A stretch of 64,000 nt of DNA, taken from contig CP141140.1 of assembly GCA_035235625.1 (NCBI GenBank), positions 13,908,685 through 13,972,684 on the forward strand. Reading direction: 5' to 3'. Numbering within the stretch: the stretch's first letter is position 1; each line of letters starts with the position of its first letter. A model generated the notes under the pieces. That model was not told the origin of the DNA and searched no databases. It worked only from the letters and a program-made list of their open reading frames with translations. Origin of the DNA: Saururus chinensis (lineage: Eukaryota > Streptophyta > Magnoliopsida > Piperales > Saururaceae). Made by a program: the position numbers and the translations under genes. Below, piece after piece: positions 10,620 to 21,311 of this stretch.

Positions 10620-10950
10620 AAATGGAAAGTGGTGGTCTTCTGTCGGTCCCATGAAGTGAATTAGAGTAGCCGAAGCAAAGGTCTTCCGTCGGTCCTACGA
10701 AGAGAACCAGAGGTTCAGAGCAGCCGAAATGGAGATTAGAGAGTAGGCGAAATGGAAAGTGGAGGTCTTCCGTCGGTCCTACGAAGAGAACCAAAGGTCT
10801 AGAGCAGCTGAAATGGAGATTAGAGAGTATGTGAAATGGAAAGTGGAGGTCTTCCCTTCCGTCAGTCCCACAAAGAGAGCCAGAGGTCCAAAGCAGCCGA
10901 AATGGAGAGCAATCGGCGAAATGGAAAGTGGCAGAAGAAGAAGGAGAATA
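10620..10950. repeat. Purine-rich tandem repeat, unit 84 bp, about 3.5 copies
   Basis: GTCTTCCGTCGGTCC or a near copy starts at 10635, 10681, 10765 and 10849. The last two steps are exactly 84 bp and the first is a shortened unit of 46 bp. Each unit continues ACGAAGAGAACCAGAGG, then GCAGCCGAAATGGAGA. On both strands 84 (28 x 3) keeps a frame open, which creates repetitive open frames with no protein resemblance that I recognise. Confidence 0.85.
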
Positions 10951-11285
10951 CAACAACAGTGAATTAGAGCTGCAGAGTAGTGAAAAAAGTAGAACACGAT
11001 GACTCAGGCTGGAAACCTAAATGGACATTTTATCTGATGCCAAATTGCCAATACTAGTAGGACCGCACAATTAAAATGGCGATGGCTTAAAAAATTAACA
11101 GGTTGGAAAGGGCTAGGCCGGGCTTTTGAGAATTTTTGGCCGAGGCCCGAGCCCGGCCCAAAATTTCATAAATATTAAAATTTTAAGGCCGGCCTGATTT
11201 ATTCACTAAATTCTAAAGCCCAAAGGTACAACATTTCAGACCGGGCTTTAGGCCTGCCCATATTTCTTGCAGCCCTATATACGAT

Positions 11286-12190
11286 ACCAAAATTTAGCAT
11301 ATGTAACCTCAAGAACTGGGAGATAAAGTATATCTATCCATTCTATTAACTAACTTTGCCCCTTCCCTTTTGGGCGAAGGACAAAATATGACATGTTAAT
11401 GTTTAATAATTTATATCTTTATCGCGTATGATTTCACATGAAAGATTTATGAGTTAAAAAATAAATAAAAAAACTAAACTAGCCACAGTTGAGCTCTAAG
11501 TTGGCTGGTTAGCCCCCCTAGTTTTAGGATAGTTTTGTTTCTATTTTGAAGAAGTAACGTGAAATGCGCAACAGAAATGTATAAATTTTTAGGATTATTT
11601 CGAGTTCAGGATGCCTGCGCTAATACATGACAATACGTTCCCTCTAATTGAGTTGAGATAATTAATCATCTGCTGGTCAACGCAGAAGCTCATCCATGGC
11701 GTCCACTCTCCCCTACGGTATCCACCCTCTTGCCCAACTATAGTTCATCAGTTGGAACGTGCCATTCCACTTTTTTCTTGGACGAAACTTCTCTGTCATG
11801 TGCCAACTTGGGTTGTGAGCTGCCCCAAATTGCTTTGCTTCTCAAAGAGCCTGCAGGCATCGAGCGGCTTGGCAGCAAGGGCTGAGCCATCTGGCAACAC
11901 CATCTTGTGAGAGGTCCTGGTTCAATCGGGGACGAAATTATTTGTCGCGATGATCAGATTGGCTATATGATTGTGCTTCTTGGATTCATTAATTGAAGTG
12001 ATGTGTCAGCAGATTGTCTACCTGGCACTGCCTGCTGCGGAGCCTCCCACCTCCTTGCATTTTCCTTATTTTCCATTGTTATGCACTGCAAAGCCTGACA
12101 GCGGGGAGATCCGGTGCCAAACATGTTGACAGCGATTTTGATTAGGCCGCCCATAGATATCAGTTAAATTTATAGGGCTCTCTAAATTCT
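11286..12190. other. Intergenic sequence, nothing recognised
   Basis: Short GC-richer patches (11690-11730, 11850-12130) contain no convincing exon. The longest frames are under 70 codons and are not family-like. Confidence 0.4.
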
Positions 12191-12396
12191 TATTCTCTCC
12201 GTTTTATATTAATAGTTATATTTAAAATAATAATAATTTTTATTATATGGTAAAACTCACATTTAAGAGACAAGAAATTAAACTTTATGATACTATTTTT
12301 TAAGTATTTAATTATTTAAATTGAACAAAATAGAATTATTAATATAAAATAAAATTTTTTCTTAAATAAAACTATTGATTTAGAATAGAGGGAGCA
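12191..12396. mobile_element. MITE family A, copy 1
   Basis: The left end has TTCTCTCCGTTTTATATTAA and TAGTTATATTT; the right end complements to TGCTCCCTCTATTCTAAATC. The inner landmark CTTTATGATACTATTTTTTA matches the other family A copies. The length is about 206 bp and there is no coding capacity. The ends resemble Stowaway/mariner-type MITEs. Confidence 0.75.
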
Positions 12397-14360
12397 CTTT
12401 ATTATTTTAAAAAATTAAATTCTTTTTTTGTTTTTATTGGGGCACCTATATTATGCAACCCTCGCAGGGGAGGCCAACAAGCAATAATTTATTTTTGGAA
12501 CCGTAACTCTCACACAAGATTGAAAAGGAAGAATAAAGGGAACATTTTTATTAGTTGAGTCCACCCTCTCCGTCTTCTTCCTTTTTCGTGGTCTCTGCTT
12601 ATACAAATACAAATCTTAGACGCTTCGTTCTATAGTTGGATGATAAATAAAACTATCACCTCATATATCCAACGCCACCTTTTCTTCTATAAATTTAAAT
12701 CAAGTGAGCCTTCCACAACCTAGCACAGTGGCATGATTGCATGGAATCCTTCCACCATTTAAGTTGCAGTTCCCTCCATTATCACAAACATGAGCCGTTT
12801 GGAAACTCCTTTTTAAGATACTGAATCTTTTCAGGATGTCGAAATTGTGGAACTTCTGGCTGCTGTTAAGGCAATTTGGCTTGCAGCCTCATTGGATTGT
12901 GATCGTATGACCTTTTAGAGAGGTAAAGAGTTGATATCCAATGTCAGAGAGAGTGGTGAATCATTCATGGTTACCTTCGATGTGCAATAAGTTTTGATTT
13001 GTTAAACAGATGTCCATTGACAATTTGATTTTATAATCGATGCACATAGGGAAGAGGGCATTTCCCAAAAGATACTTCAGTGAGAACTAGGAGAGAAGGG
13101 TGCCCCGTGTGAGGACTACATACACAAGGTGCGAGAAGGGTGGAAAACAATATCATACTATAATAAACTGGAGTACTACCGAACTTTCAAGTTTTGACCA
13201 TTTTACCCATGATTTATACCACTAATTCTTATTTTATCTCCATTTGAGTCATCCTAATCCCCAAAAATCCAAATATATTAGAATCATAATTCTTATTTTT
13301 TAGAGTATATTAATTTTAATATAATAATATTATAACTTGCACTCTTAAATTCTGATTCACACTTTCTTAGTATCGTTAGAAAGTTCTCAATAAGCTCTAT
13401 CAAATGAAATATCAAATAACTATGTTTTCTCAAACTTTTTTGCACGCCACATGTATATAACACATTTCTTGATATATATTTTTTTATATTTTTGTATATA
13501 TTATATATATTCGGGTTTGCATATTTTTAACGCCCTTGAAAAACTCCTAAACAACTATCAGATAAGACTTGCTGATAATGAATATGAACAACGTGCTCTA
13601 CGACATAAAGTTCTTCAACACTATTATCTTTGCCAACCTATGCTATATTATATAGCCTATGAAATTTGGATTCATAGTTGCTTACTACAAATATATATAG
13701 GTTAATATAGAACTTGCATGTATAATTAATGATCATTGTAATCCTCGAAACAATGTATTATAATTATAACATGTAATAAAGACTTTTATTCAATATATAT
13801 TTTATTTCTAATTTATCTTATCTAATCTGTATTATATGAGTAACACATGTGCATTCTTGTTAGTTTTTTTTTTTATTAGGTTCCCTTGCAAAGGATGAAT
13901 AGGACAAATAGGGGCATGCAATCTACCTAGGTGTCATGATAGGGAGCCTTATGATTATCATGCTGTTCAGGCTGCCTTGGAGTAGCTAAACCCGAGCAAC
14001 GTGCCTTGGATTCTATTCTTGCTGGCAAATGTAGTTGGAGGCAAAGAATGACGAGATGTTGTGGGAGAGATCATTGTTGTTTCTTGTGGCCTGTGGGAGG
14101 ATTCTCGATTTTGGTAGTGCGATTTGCAAGATTGGGCAACATGTGATCCTAAGCGAGAAAAAAAAAATCGCTTAACATAGTTATAGGAAGTGCTTTGTCT
14201 AGGCACAAAACATGTTTTCTTTTGTCCAAAACAGTATAACAAGACTTATTAAAAAAACAAGATGTTCTTTGAATTTTATGGGAAACATCATTTACCCCTT
14301 TTAAAAAGGATGAGAGGTTTGCCACCCCATATTTTAACCAGCACACCCTGCCTATGCGTT
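12397..14360. other. Intergenic sequence with a doubtful retroelement scrap
   Basis: Around 12835-12950 a broken frame reads EIVELLAAVKAIWLAASLDC, then SKELI-like text after a stop. It faintly resembles the RNase H-like domain of plant LINE elements, but it is too short to call. The remainder is AT-rich without a supported feature. Confidence 0.3.
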
Positions 14361-14362
14361 TT

Positions 14363-14552
14363 TAATGCTTCCCACTCACCATGAGCCCAACGTAAGAAAT
14401 GCATGAGAGTCATTCATCCATGGGATCGATGACGCATATGCTAATGTGCACAGGCATATGTGCTGTCGATCTTAAAAAAGAATGGTCCCCAAATATTCTT
14501 TATGCTGAACTCATAGTGACCACGAAGCATGAAAAACTCTTCCTTAAAAACA
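14363..14552. mobile_element. MITE-like repeat family B, copy 1
   Basis: It begins near CTCACCATGAGCCCAACGTA. It contains the landmarks CATATGCTAATGTGCAC, GTGCTGTCGATCTTA and ATTCTTTATGCTGAACTCAT, and ends with AGCATGAAAAACTCTTCCTT. The same order of landmarks recurs at 15436, 17967 and 27478. The outer parts are inverted relative to each other (CATGAGCCCA on one side, GGGCTCATG on the other). No protein is encoded. Confidence 0.65.
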
Positions 14553-15435
14553 GAGGTGACAAAGTCCTCATTCTTTCTAAAATATATTTCTACAATGACT
14601 TGGAAAGTGCAATACACTACAAATACGCATTGCTGGTATTTGATTTAGCCTCTAGTGGAACTCAAATTACTACACATCTAAGGATATGGTTGGTGCACAC
14701 GCTAGCTCATCTTCCGTACATAAAAATGTAGTCTTGTGTATGGCATGTGCTCTAATGTATGTGCTGTTGAGAGACTAATGAAATTTCACCAGCATACGCA
14801 CATTTAAAATGTTTAACATGAATGTTTAATATATAAAAATAAAGTTTATGCATTCTATAGTTTTTTTAACGGTGATAAAGATTTTGCGTTCTTTAGGTTT
14901 TTTTTAAAGGTCATGTTTCCTCTTTCCATGTTCAAGTTTTATTAATTACCTGGAATACGAGATACTGCATAGGGGAATGTGTATATGCTGTCCTTCAAAT
15001 TGTTCGTCACTGTGTTTTGAAATTGTGGCTTTTCTCTAGTTATTTGACGTCAATGTAAAATGATTTGAAGTACCTGTTCCCGGTTATGGGAACTATATTA
15101 GTCGGCTGCCCGGTTCATGGTTTTTGGTTGTTAATTTAGGCACAAATAATTGATGGAAAAGTTGGGATGCACTACAAATTGTAGGATACCTGTGACTATA
15201 AGGTGAAAGGGTTCTATGACCAAAATTTATGGTCATGGTACATAAGAATCTTAGCATAATATATAGAGGTATATTTTTTATATTTACTATGGTCAATCCA
15301 CTATTTTTATGAAACTGAATATACGTGTGGGCAATAACAATAAATTGCACAAAATACAAATTGAATAGAATTTCAATGCATAGAAAAGGTATAGCATATG
15401 TTATCACTACTTCTCGCAAAAGAGGCATTCTCTAT
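14553..15435. other. Intergenic AT-rich sequence, nothing recognised
   Basis: No exon, RNA gene or repeat end could be supported. The only frames are short and unlike known proteins. Confidence 0.4.
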
Positions 15436-15645
15436 GTTGCCTATTCACCATGAGCTAAGTGTAAAGAATAACTAGGAGCCATTTATCCGTGAAATTGATG
15501 ATGCACACACTAGCGGATGTGAACATTAATAGCATTAATGCTAATGTGCGCTAACATGTGTGTTGTCAATCTTAAATATCAAGGCTCTTCAGGCATTCCT
15601 TATACTAGGCTCATGTTGAACATGGAGCATGAAAAACTCTTCCTC
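15436..15645. mobile_element. MITE-like repeat family B, copy 2
   Basis: It starts with TTCACCATGAGCTAAGTGTA. It keeps the landmarks CTAATGTGCGCTAACATGTG, GTTGTCAATCTTAAATAT, TTATACTAGGCTCATG and GAGCATGAAAAACTCTTCCT in the same order as copy 1, about 1.07 kb away. Confidence 0.65.
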
Positions 15646-15890
15646 TTTCAAAAAGTATGCACCTTTTTACATGAAGCATTCAAGTATCGGAGACCTCAGT
15701 CTAAAATCTAAATTACTATTCCCTTTCCTACTTTTGTAAAGTTTTGTAAAAAAAAAAAGAGTTCTACTTAATTTTATTTTCATCAAAACATTACTTTAAC
15801 TTTTGATTGGATTGAGAAAAGTAGACTCCTCTATTGTTAGGTGAGACCCACACCTTTCTCTACCAAGTCAAAGGTTGAAGTAGGGTTTTT

Positions 15891-17960
15891 GTTACATCCC
15901 TAATTTTCACAATTATATTTCAAGAAATATATTTAACTTTACTTTAAAATTTATAAAAACACTCCCCTTCACATTATGTAGAGGACAAAATTATATTATA
16001 CACTCACAAAATATTGAAATATAAAATTAAGGATATGAGAACCATCTTTTCACAAAATACTTGTTGTTATATCATAAAATATAATAATTTAAATACCCAA
16101 AGTATTAAAATATTTATACGACTCACAGTTAAGTAGTTGTTTGGTACAAATGTATAAATTAATGAAAACATGAATGACACCCTTTTGTGCCTAATATCAA
16201 ACCTATAGGGGAAATAAATAAGCAAACTGAAGGAAGGCTTAACTCTACAGCTACGGCCTTCCCGCTACCTTTAAAGTCTTCACCCTAAGGAACTTGCCAC
16301 AAAAAATACTGAGTATATATGTTATACAGTAGAATTGCAATCCAAAAAAAAAAAAAAAAATGATAAACATACCAATAAAGAATTTGTGGTCAAAGTCAAT
16401 ACAAATGACATAAAGAACAAAATTTATATGTACTTTTCGGTATAAGTATACTTACAACACGAAACTCCAAAGTAAGGTTCTTTAGATATGGTAACCTCAT
16501 CTAAAAGTTCTTACTTGACTAGATATTGGACTACTACAAATCCATCCTCAGTCTTTGCCTGAAGCTTGCCCTACCTCATCCACAATACGATATAAGGGCT
16601 CAATAAGGCTCATGGACCTTAATGCAAAGATCTCAACTGTCATGATCATTGAAACCTCCTGTCTTGTGTTGCACGTGACCAATCAACTTTTTATGCTTTA
16701 GTCTATTTGAAGCTTACTCCCATATTAAGGAAGCAGTTCTACATAATTCTCACCCTTCAATAACTAAAGAGCCAATAAGGCACTAAAAATTTCAATCCTT
16801 TTGTGCCAAATGTATCCATTCAGGGTGACCAAATCATCACATTAAATGGTTTCATATGCATGTTGTATTAAGTTTTACTAACCCTTACTTAGTAAATGTA
16901 TCCATCATTCCATATGTATCACAAAATCCTAAAAAATCATGCAAGTATATGTAATTATTATATAACTTATTACTTGCCATGAATCACAATTGAAATATAA
17001 ACCATGAGGCACCATCAGAAACCTCATCGACAAGTCAGCCAGATTACTGATGATCATCAATAGTTCCACCGATGTATTGAACCCTTAGCGACAGTGGATT
17101 GGCTGGGTAAAGCCCAACTCACTAATGTGTTAGCTTCATTGCTAATGACTAGTCATCTTACATATATAGTACAATATGCATGCAAGAGTATTATTCATCA
17201 TCTTCCTTTTGTTGGTACAATCATTGATGTGTCGATGACCATTCCGGTGATCAAACAAATAAGAACATAAACTCCTTTTTCGTTCAAAATACTTTTCTTT
17301 GAATAAAACCAAATAGAAGTTATCTCAAAATAGGATATTGAGCCATTTGAGACACAACATTTACATTAAAACTACTAGCAATTTGAATTCACCATGAAAG
17401 CACTATCAAACATGGTATTCTTTAAAATAAACAAATTCACGAGTTCATGATCATCAAGAACTCGAAGAGAATTAGAAATTTGAGTATTTTTCTTAAAATC
17501 AAGTGTAGATTACAGTTTGACATGTTCCGATGCGAAGTTTTCTTTCTCCTACGCGAGTCTTCCTCCCAATTTGCACCCAAACATTAATCTCCTGGAGATA
17601 GGACTCCTCCAGGACTCTCTACTCTCTCCCAATTTTGGCTTTCATTTTATCTATATTGAGATAACTATTTATGGAGTCTCGTAACCGCAAAACTACCTTA
17701 TGTAGTTTTCATTGGTAGACTATTGACGAGTTGATGTTTGCCAATAGTGACAAACACAATTCCGTCGGTAACTTATCAATTCGTCGGTGGTCAATGACGA
17801 AAAAAAATAAATTTTTATTTTTAAATAAAAGAGTAGATTTTCCTTTTGAAAACACAGGTTGTCACAGTTTTGGTCTAGAGAAAATCAACTGTATATTAGC
17901 TTCTGCTTGTCAAATGGGATTATAGGAAGAAGTCGAAGGAAAGACCTTACGAGAGAGGAT
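15891..17960. other. Intergenic AT-rich sequence, possible LTR fragment
   Basis: TGTTACATCCCTAATTTTCA at 15891 resembles the TG(T)CACATCCC starts of some gypsy LTRs. The phrase around 17090-17130 (GGGTAAAGCCCAACTCACT) also has an LTR-like look. I could not find a matching end, second LTR or target duplication. There is no coding region. Confidence 0.25.
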
Positions 17961-17966
17961 TTTTAA

Positions 17967-18168
17967 TGTTCTTCACTTACCATGAGCCCAGTATAAGGAA
18001 CGTCTGAGGGTCATTTATCCATGAGATAGTGGCGCACATGCTAGCATATGTTAACATTAATGTCACTTACACAACCTATGCCATCCATCTTATATATCAA
18101 TGGTTTCCCAATATTTTTTATATTGGGCTCATGATGAACATGAGGCATGACAACTCTTCCCACTAAGG
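17967..18168. mobile_element. MITE-like repeat family B, copy 3
   Basis: This is the best-preserved pair of ends in the family: TTACCATGAGCCCAGTATAA on the left and TTATATTGGGCTCATGATGA on the right, an inverted match. The landmarks CATGCTAGCATATG and CCATCCATCTTATATATCAA lie between. It is about 200 bp long and non-coding. Confidence 0.68.
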
Positions 18169-19560
18169 CCCTTTGAGGATATTCGAGAGAAACTTGCGGA
18201 ATGTGGAGTTCTGAATGGGAATTACAGTCGTCTAGCCGACTGACCTTAGGGCTAGCCAGTCAAACTCCTCCTTTCACCCACCCTCTTAGCTAGTCTCCCC
18301 CCCCTTCCCCTGAGTTCCTACCATTGATCACCCCTCCCCTCCGCCAGAATCATCTCCTCCGCTTGCCCCCCTTTCTTCTGCTAGGCTCCTCCCATCCAGG
18401 AACCCCAGCTGCTTATGCCCCATTGTTGTATATACCAGCATGGCTGCCTTGGGCTTTTCCAGTTCTTGCTTTGGCCTTCTTATTTTTGGTTTGTCATGCA
18501 TCTATCTTTTCTTGTGTCAGTTTGGTGTTTGCATGGTTGTTCTTGCACCTCCCATCTCTACTTTGAGTCACAATCCTAACCCTGTAGATGACTGTCATGT
18601 AGTAGCTATCAGTGAACTTAAATTTGCGAGTGAAGCTTTATTAGTAGAGTCATAAGTGAAGTTTCTCTTGTCGTTGACGGCCTCGTATTAACGATGCACA
18701 TTGTAGTGCACAAAATTTGTAGAAAATAGTAATATCTCTGCAGATTTTGTGCGCTATTTATCTGGGCCCATCAACAACTGGTGAAGCTTCACCAACATAT
18801 TTTAATTTGCTATCAGTTGGAAGAGTGGACGTGCCTTGGTTTCCCGCCTTGCAGTTCATCGGTAGAATATTTGTTGGTGTGGCCAGAAATTCTGCAAAGG
18901 ATGTATGTTTTTAGATGACAATCGATGCTTGGCTAACCCTATTAGATTAGTTCATGTAACGATCTTCCTCTATATTGCAATAGTTCTAGTTGTGTTCATT
19001 GTTTAGTTTGATGGAGACGATAACCTACTCTACTCTTTGGTTGTGTTGTATAAGTTTCCTATAGTGTTCCTCCTCAAAACCACCCATTATTTATACACCC
19101 CTAAAATATTAAAAAAATATTCATGTATACCCCTCTCTGCCCCCAATTAGAAATAACTCTTATCCCTATTCCCCAATTCTAACGGCGATAGTAGTCTGAC
19201 TTTTCCTTCTTTTTTTTTCGTTGCATCATGCATGCTTGTTGCGGCCTTGACCAACAGTTGCGGCCATGGCCAATAAGTTGAGGCCGCTATTATTGGCGGC
19301 ATGTACCTGTAGCTTTGCAGCCATAGCTTGCAGGCCATAGTTGCTGGTTGCATGTCGTGGCAGCCATCCCGCGTCGCCATGGGCTGGTCTACAGGTTGGA
19401 GCCACAGTCTTCTGCCTTAGTCCTCTCCATCGCGGGCTAGTCTAAAACCTCCACTTGCTGTTTGGCCACTGCCTGTGTGGGTTACAGCCAACGGCCACTG
19501 ATGTGTGGGTTTCAGCTCCCCTCCCCCTCACCCTCACCCTCACCCTCTTTCGAGTCAGAA
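18169..19560. other. Intergenic sequence with C-rich patches, no supported gene
   Basis: A C/T-rich frame at 18324-18566 is Pro/Leu-rich and shows no domain; I treat it as chance. A CCCTCA hexamer run lies at about 19524-19546. The phrase at 19085-19140 (ending ATGTATACCCCTCT) resembles one at 63425-63475 in the duplicated right-end region, so it is probably part of a dispersed repeat. Confidence 0.35.
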
Positions 19561-19589
19561 GAGGAGGGGCTTTGACCCCCCTCCCCTTT

Positions 19590-20027
19590 CCAACGTTTTT
19601 TTCTTAGTTAATTTTTTTTCTATTGGTGATGTTTTTAAAAGCGTTACTAATAACCGTTTATATTTTTATATTTTTATTTATTAACTACACTATTAAAAGT
19701 ATCACTAATAATATTTTATATATTTTTTTAGCTACACAAAAATAATTGTCGTTAATATTTTTTTAAAATTATTTTAATAAATTGTCACTAATAATTTACT
19801 AATAGCGACATATGTAAATAAGAAATGATAATAATTTACTATTTGCAATGCGTTATAAAGCGTAAAAAAAATATTAACTACACAAAGAAAAAGCTTTATT
19901 AATAGTGGTACTATTAATATTCTTTTTTATATGTATCACTATTAAGCAGTTGCTACTGTACTATTAGTGCCGTATTTAACAACACTTATACGACTATATA
20001 TTAACAACGCTTTCTTGTAATATCACA
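19590..20027. mobile_element. Possible CACTA-type element terminal region
   Basis: The stretch ends with ACGCTTTCTTGTAATATCAC, whose complement (GTGATATTACAAGAAAGCG) resembles a decayed CACTACAAGAAAA terminus. The 430 bp before it carry many short variants of TCACTAATA and its complement TATTAGTGA in both orientations, as in CACTA subterminal arrays. The opposite end was not found. Confidence 0.35.
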
Positions 20028-21054
20028 AAGGGTTGTTGCTTATAAAGTTGTCGTATCATACATTTGTCCCTCATATTTTTCAGCTCGTTGCCCCGCAACG
20101 CCATGTAAAGCATTATAGGAAAGTACCACCAATAAGACCTGTCGATCACGTGGATCAACAACAAGAGCACATCACCGCAAGAGTTGTGCTATCGGCCATC
20201 AGGCTGCGGGAGGTCTTAATTATCATTTTCATTGTTATTTAATTAGGATTGTGAAACGCATGGCTACAAGGTCAACTGTTCTATATATTCTGAAAAGAAC
20301 CTAGCATGGGAAAGATCGCTACCGATTAATGGTCCTGGGTTCTGATTCAGCTGGGAGATCAATAATTCAATAAGATAATAGAAGAAGTTGTAGTTCATAA
20401 AGCCAGTCAAAACTGAAAAGCCAAAAAAATATTAATCACATCCGATCACAGGAATATTTATATATTTAGTTGGTTGGGTCGTGCAAAGACTATTGTGATT
20501 TACTCTAATTCTTTCGTTGATAACACGTGATCTACTTGCTACTCATATTCAGCAGCATGGCGACACTGTAAATGTAGAGGGAAGCATGATGTAGGCTGGC
20601 GGCTTAGTAGTAATTTTGGGCGAGGCAATTAAACAAACAGTTAGATACCAAGGACGAATAAAGAAGGTAGTTTAGCCGGTGACCTTCACAAGTGTAGCAG
20701 TCGTCTATTACTAAAAAAAATCATTAGCACATCAGTGTCACATAAATTTGTTTTTTGTGACAAATTTGTGATACTAATATGGTTGTGCCTCTTTTCCCTG
20801 CCCGGGAATGGCGAAGTGACCCAAAACAAGTAGAAAAATTATTCAGTGGAATCGTTATACTTAACTTCTTTTAATAAATAACAATTTAGTCAATTTATAC
20901 GCATTTAAAGGTAAATTGAGGCATAAATTTTAATTTACGTGTTTAAATACAAATAGACATATATGCACGTAGTAAGTGGCAGAGCCGTTCCATTGAATAC
21001 TTTCTCGTCAAAAACCACCAACAATTCAAAAAGAGTTTCTAAGAACAGAAGACC
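20028..21054. other. Upstream region of the P450 gene
   Basis: I see no gene here. It includes AT-rich sequence and a short stretch at 20708-20790 with ACTAAAAAAAATCATTAGCA and an inverted ACAAATTTG motif, possibly another DNA-transposon scrap. Confidence 0.4.
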
Positions 21055-21062
21055 TATAAATA
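21055..21062 (+). promoter_or_regulatory. TATA box of the P450 gene
   Basis: CCTATAAATAGGGG contains a consensus plant TATA box (TATAAATA) about 250 bp upstream of the P450 start codon. Transcription would begin near 21085-21095. That gives a leader of about 220 bases containing two upstream ATGs (about 21089 and 21113); the second opens a 23-codon frame that ends at 21184. Confidence 0.6.
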
Positions 21063-21311
21063 GGGGAAACGGGAAAACGCCAGCAGCGAATGATATCCTA
21101 AATTTCATAACGATGTTCTACTCCTCGGAGTCCCACTCTGTGGTTCTCAGCTTGATTTGTTTTCTCGTTGTAAACTCTATGTGAGCTGTTTCATTGTAAT
21201 TAAAAGCTAAAATTTCTAGATTCGATTTCAATATTTTCAACCAAGGTTTTTTCTGATTGTCTCTGTGAGTCTTCGCAGCAGTGGCAGCATTGAGAAGAAA
21301 GCTTGCCACTG

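Larger units (their letters stand above)
8767..11277. mobile_element. Large non-autonomous hAT element (2.5 kb) with internal minisatellites
   Basis: The ends are TAGGGTTGCAA on the left and, in complement, TAGGGCTGCAA on the right. They are followed inward by GC-rich subterminal sequence full of GGCCGGGCC and GGGCTTTAGGCCTG motifs in both arms. The flanking 8-bp duplications are TATATGAT (8759-8766) and TATACGAT (11278-11285), with one mismatch. The ends and duplication length fit plant hAT transposons. No transposase frame is present. The middle is occupied by an AT-rich tandem repeat (about 9760-10560) and a purine-rich 84-bp repeat (about 10620-10950). Any movement would need a transposase supplied from elsewhere. 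Confidence 0.88.

Noticed and set aside
10579..10956. 125-codon repetitive minus-strand frame
   Set aside because: Explained by the 84-bp tandem repeat, which keeps all frames open; no protein family resemblance.
12835..13160. Possible LINE RNase H-like gene
   Set aside because: Only about 20 residues look right, with stops and frame breaks; kept as a note in the intergenic entry only.
18324..18566. 80-codon Pro/Leu-rich hydrophobic frame
   Set aside because: It arises from C/T-rich low-complexity DNA, has no domain, splice context or start context, and overlaps another equally long frame.
19524..19546. CCCTCA hexamer run, telomere-like at first sight
   Set aside because: The plant telomere repeat is CCCTAAA; this is only about four CCCTCA units in C-rich DNA.
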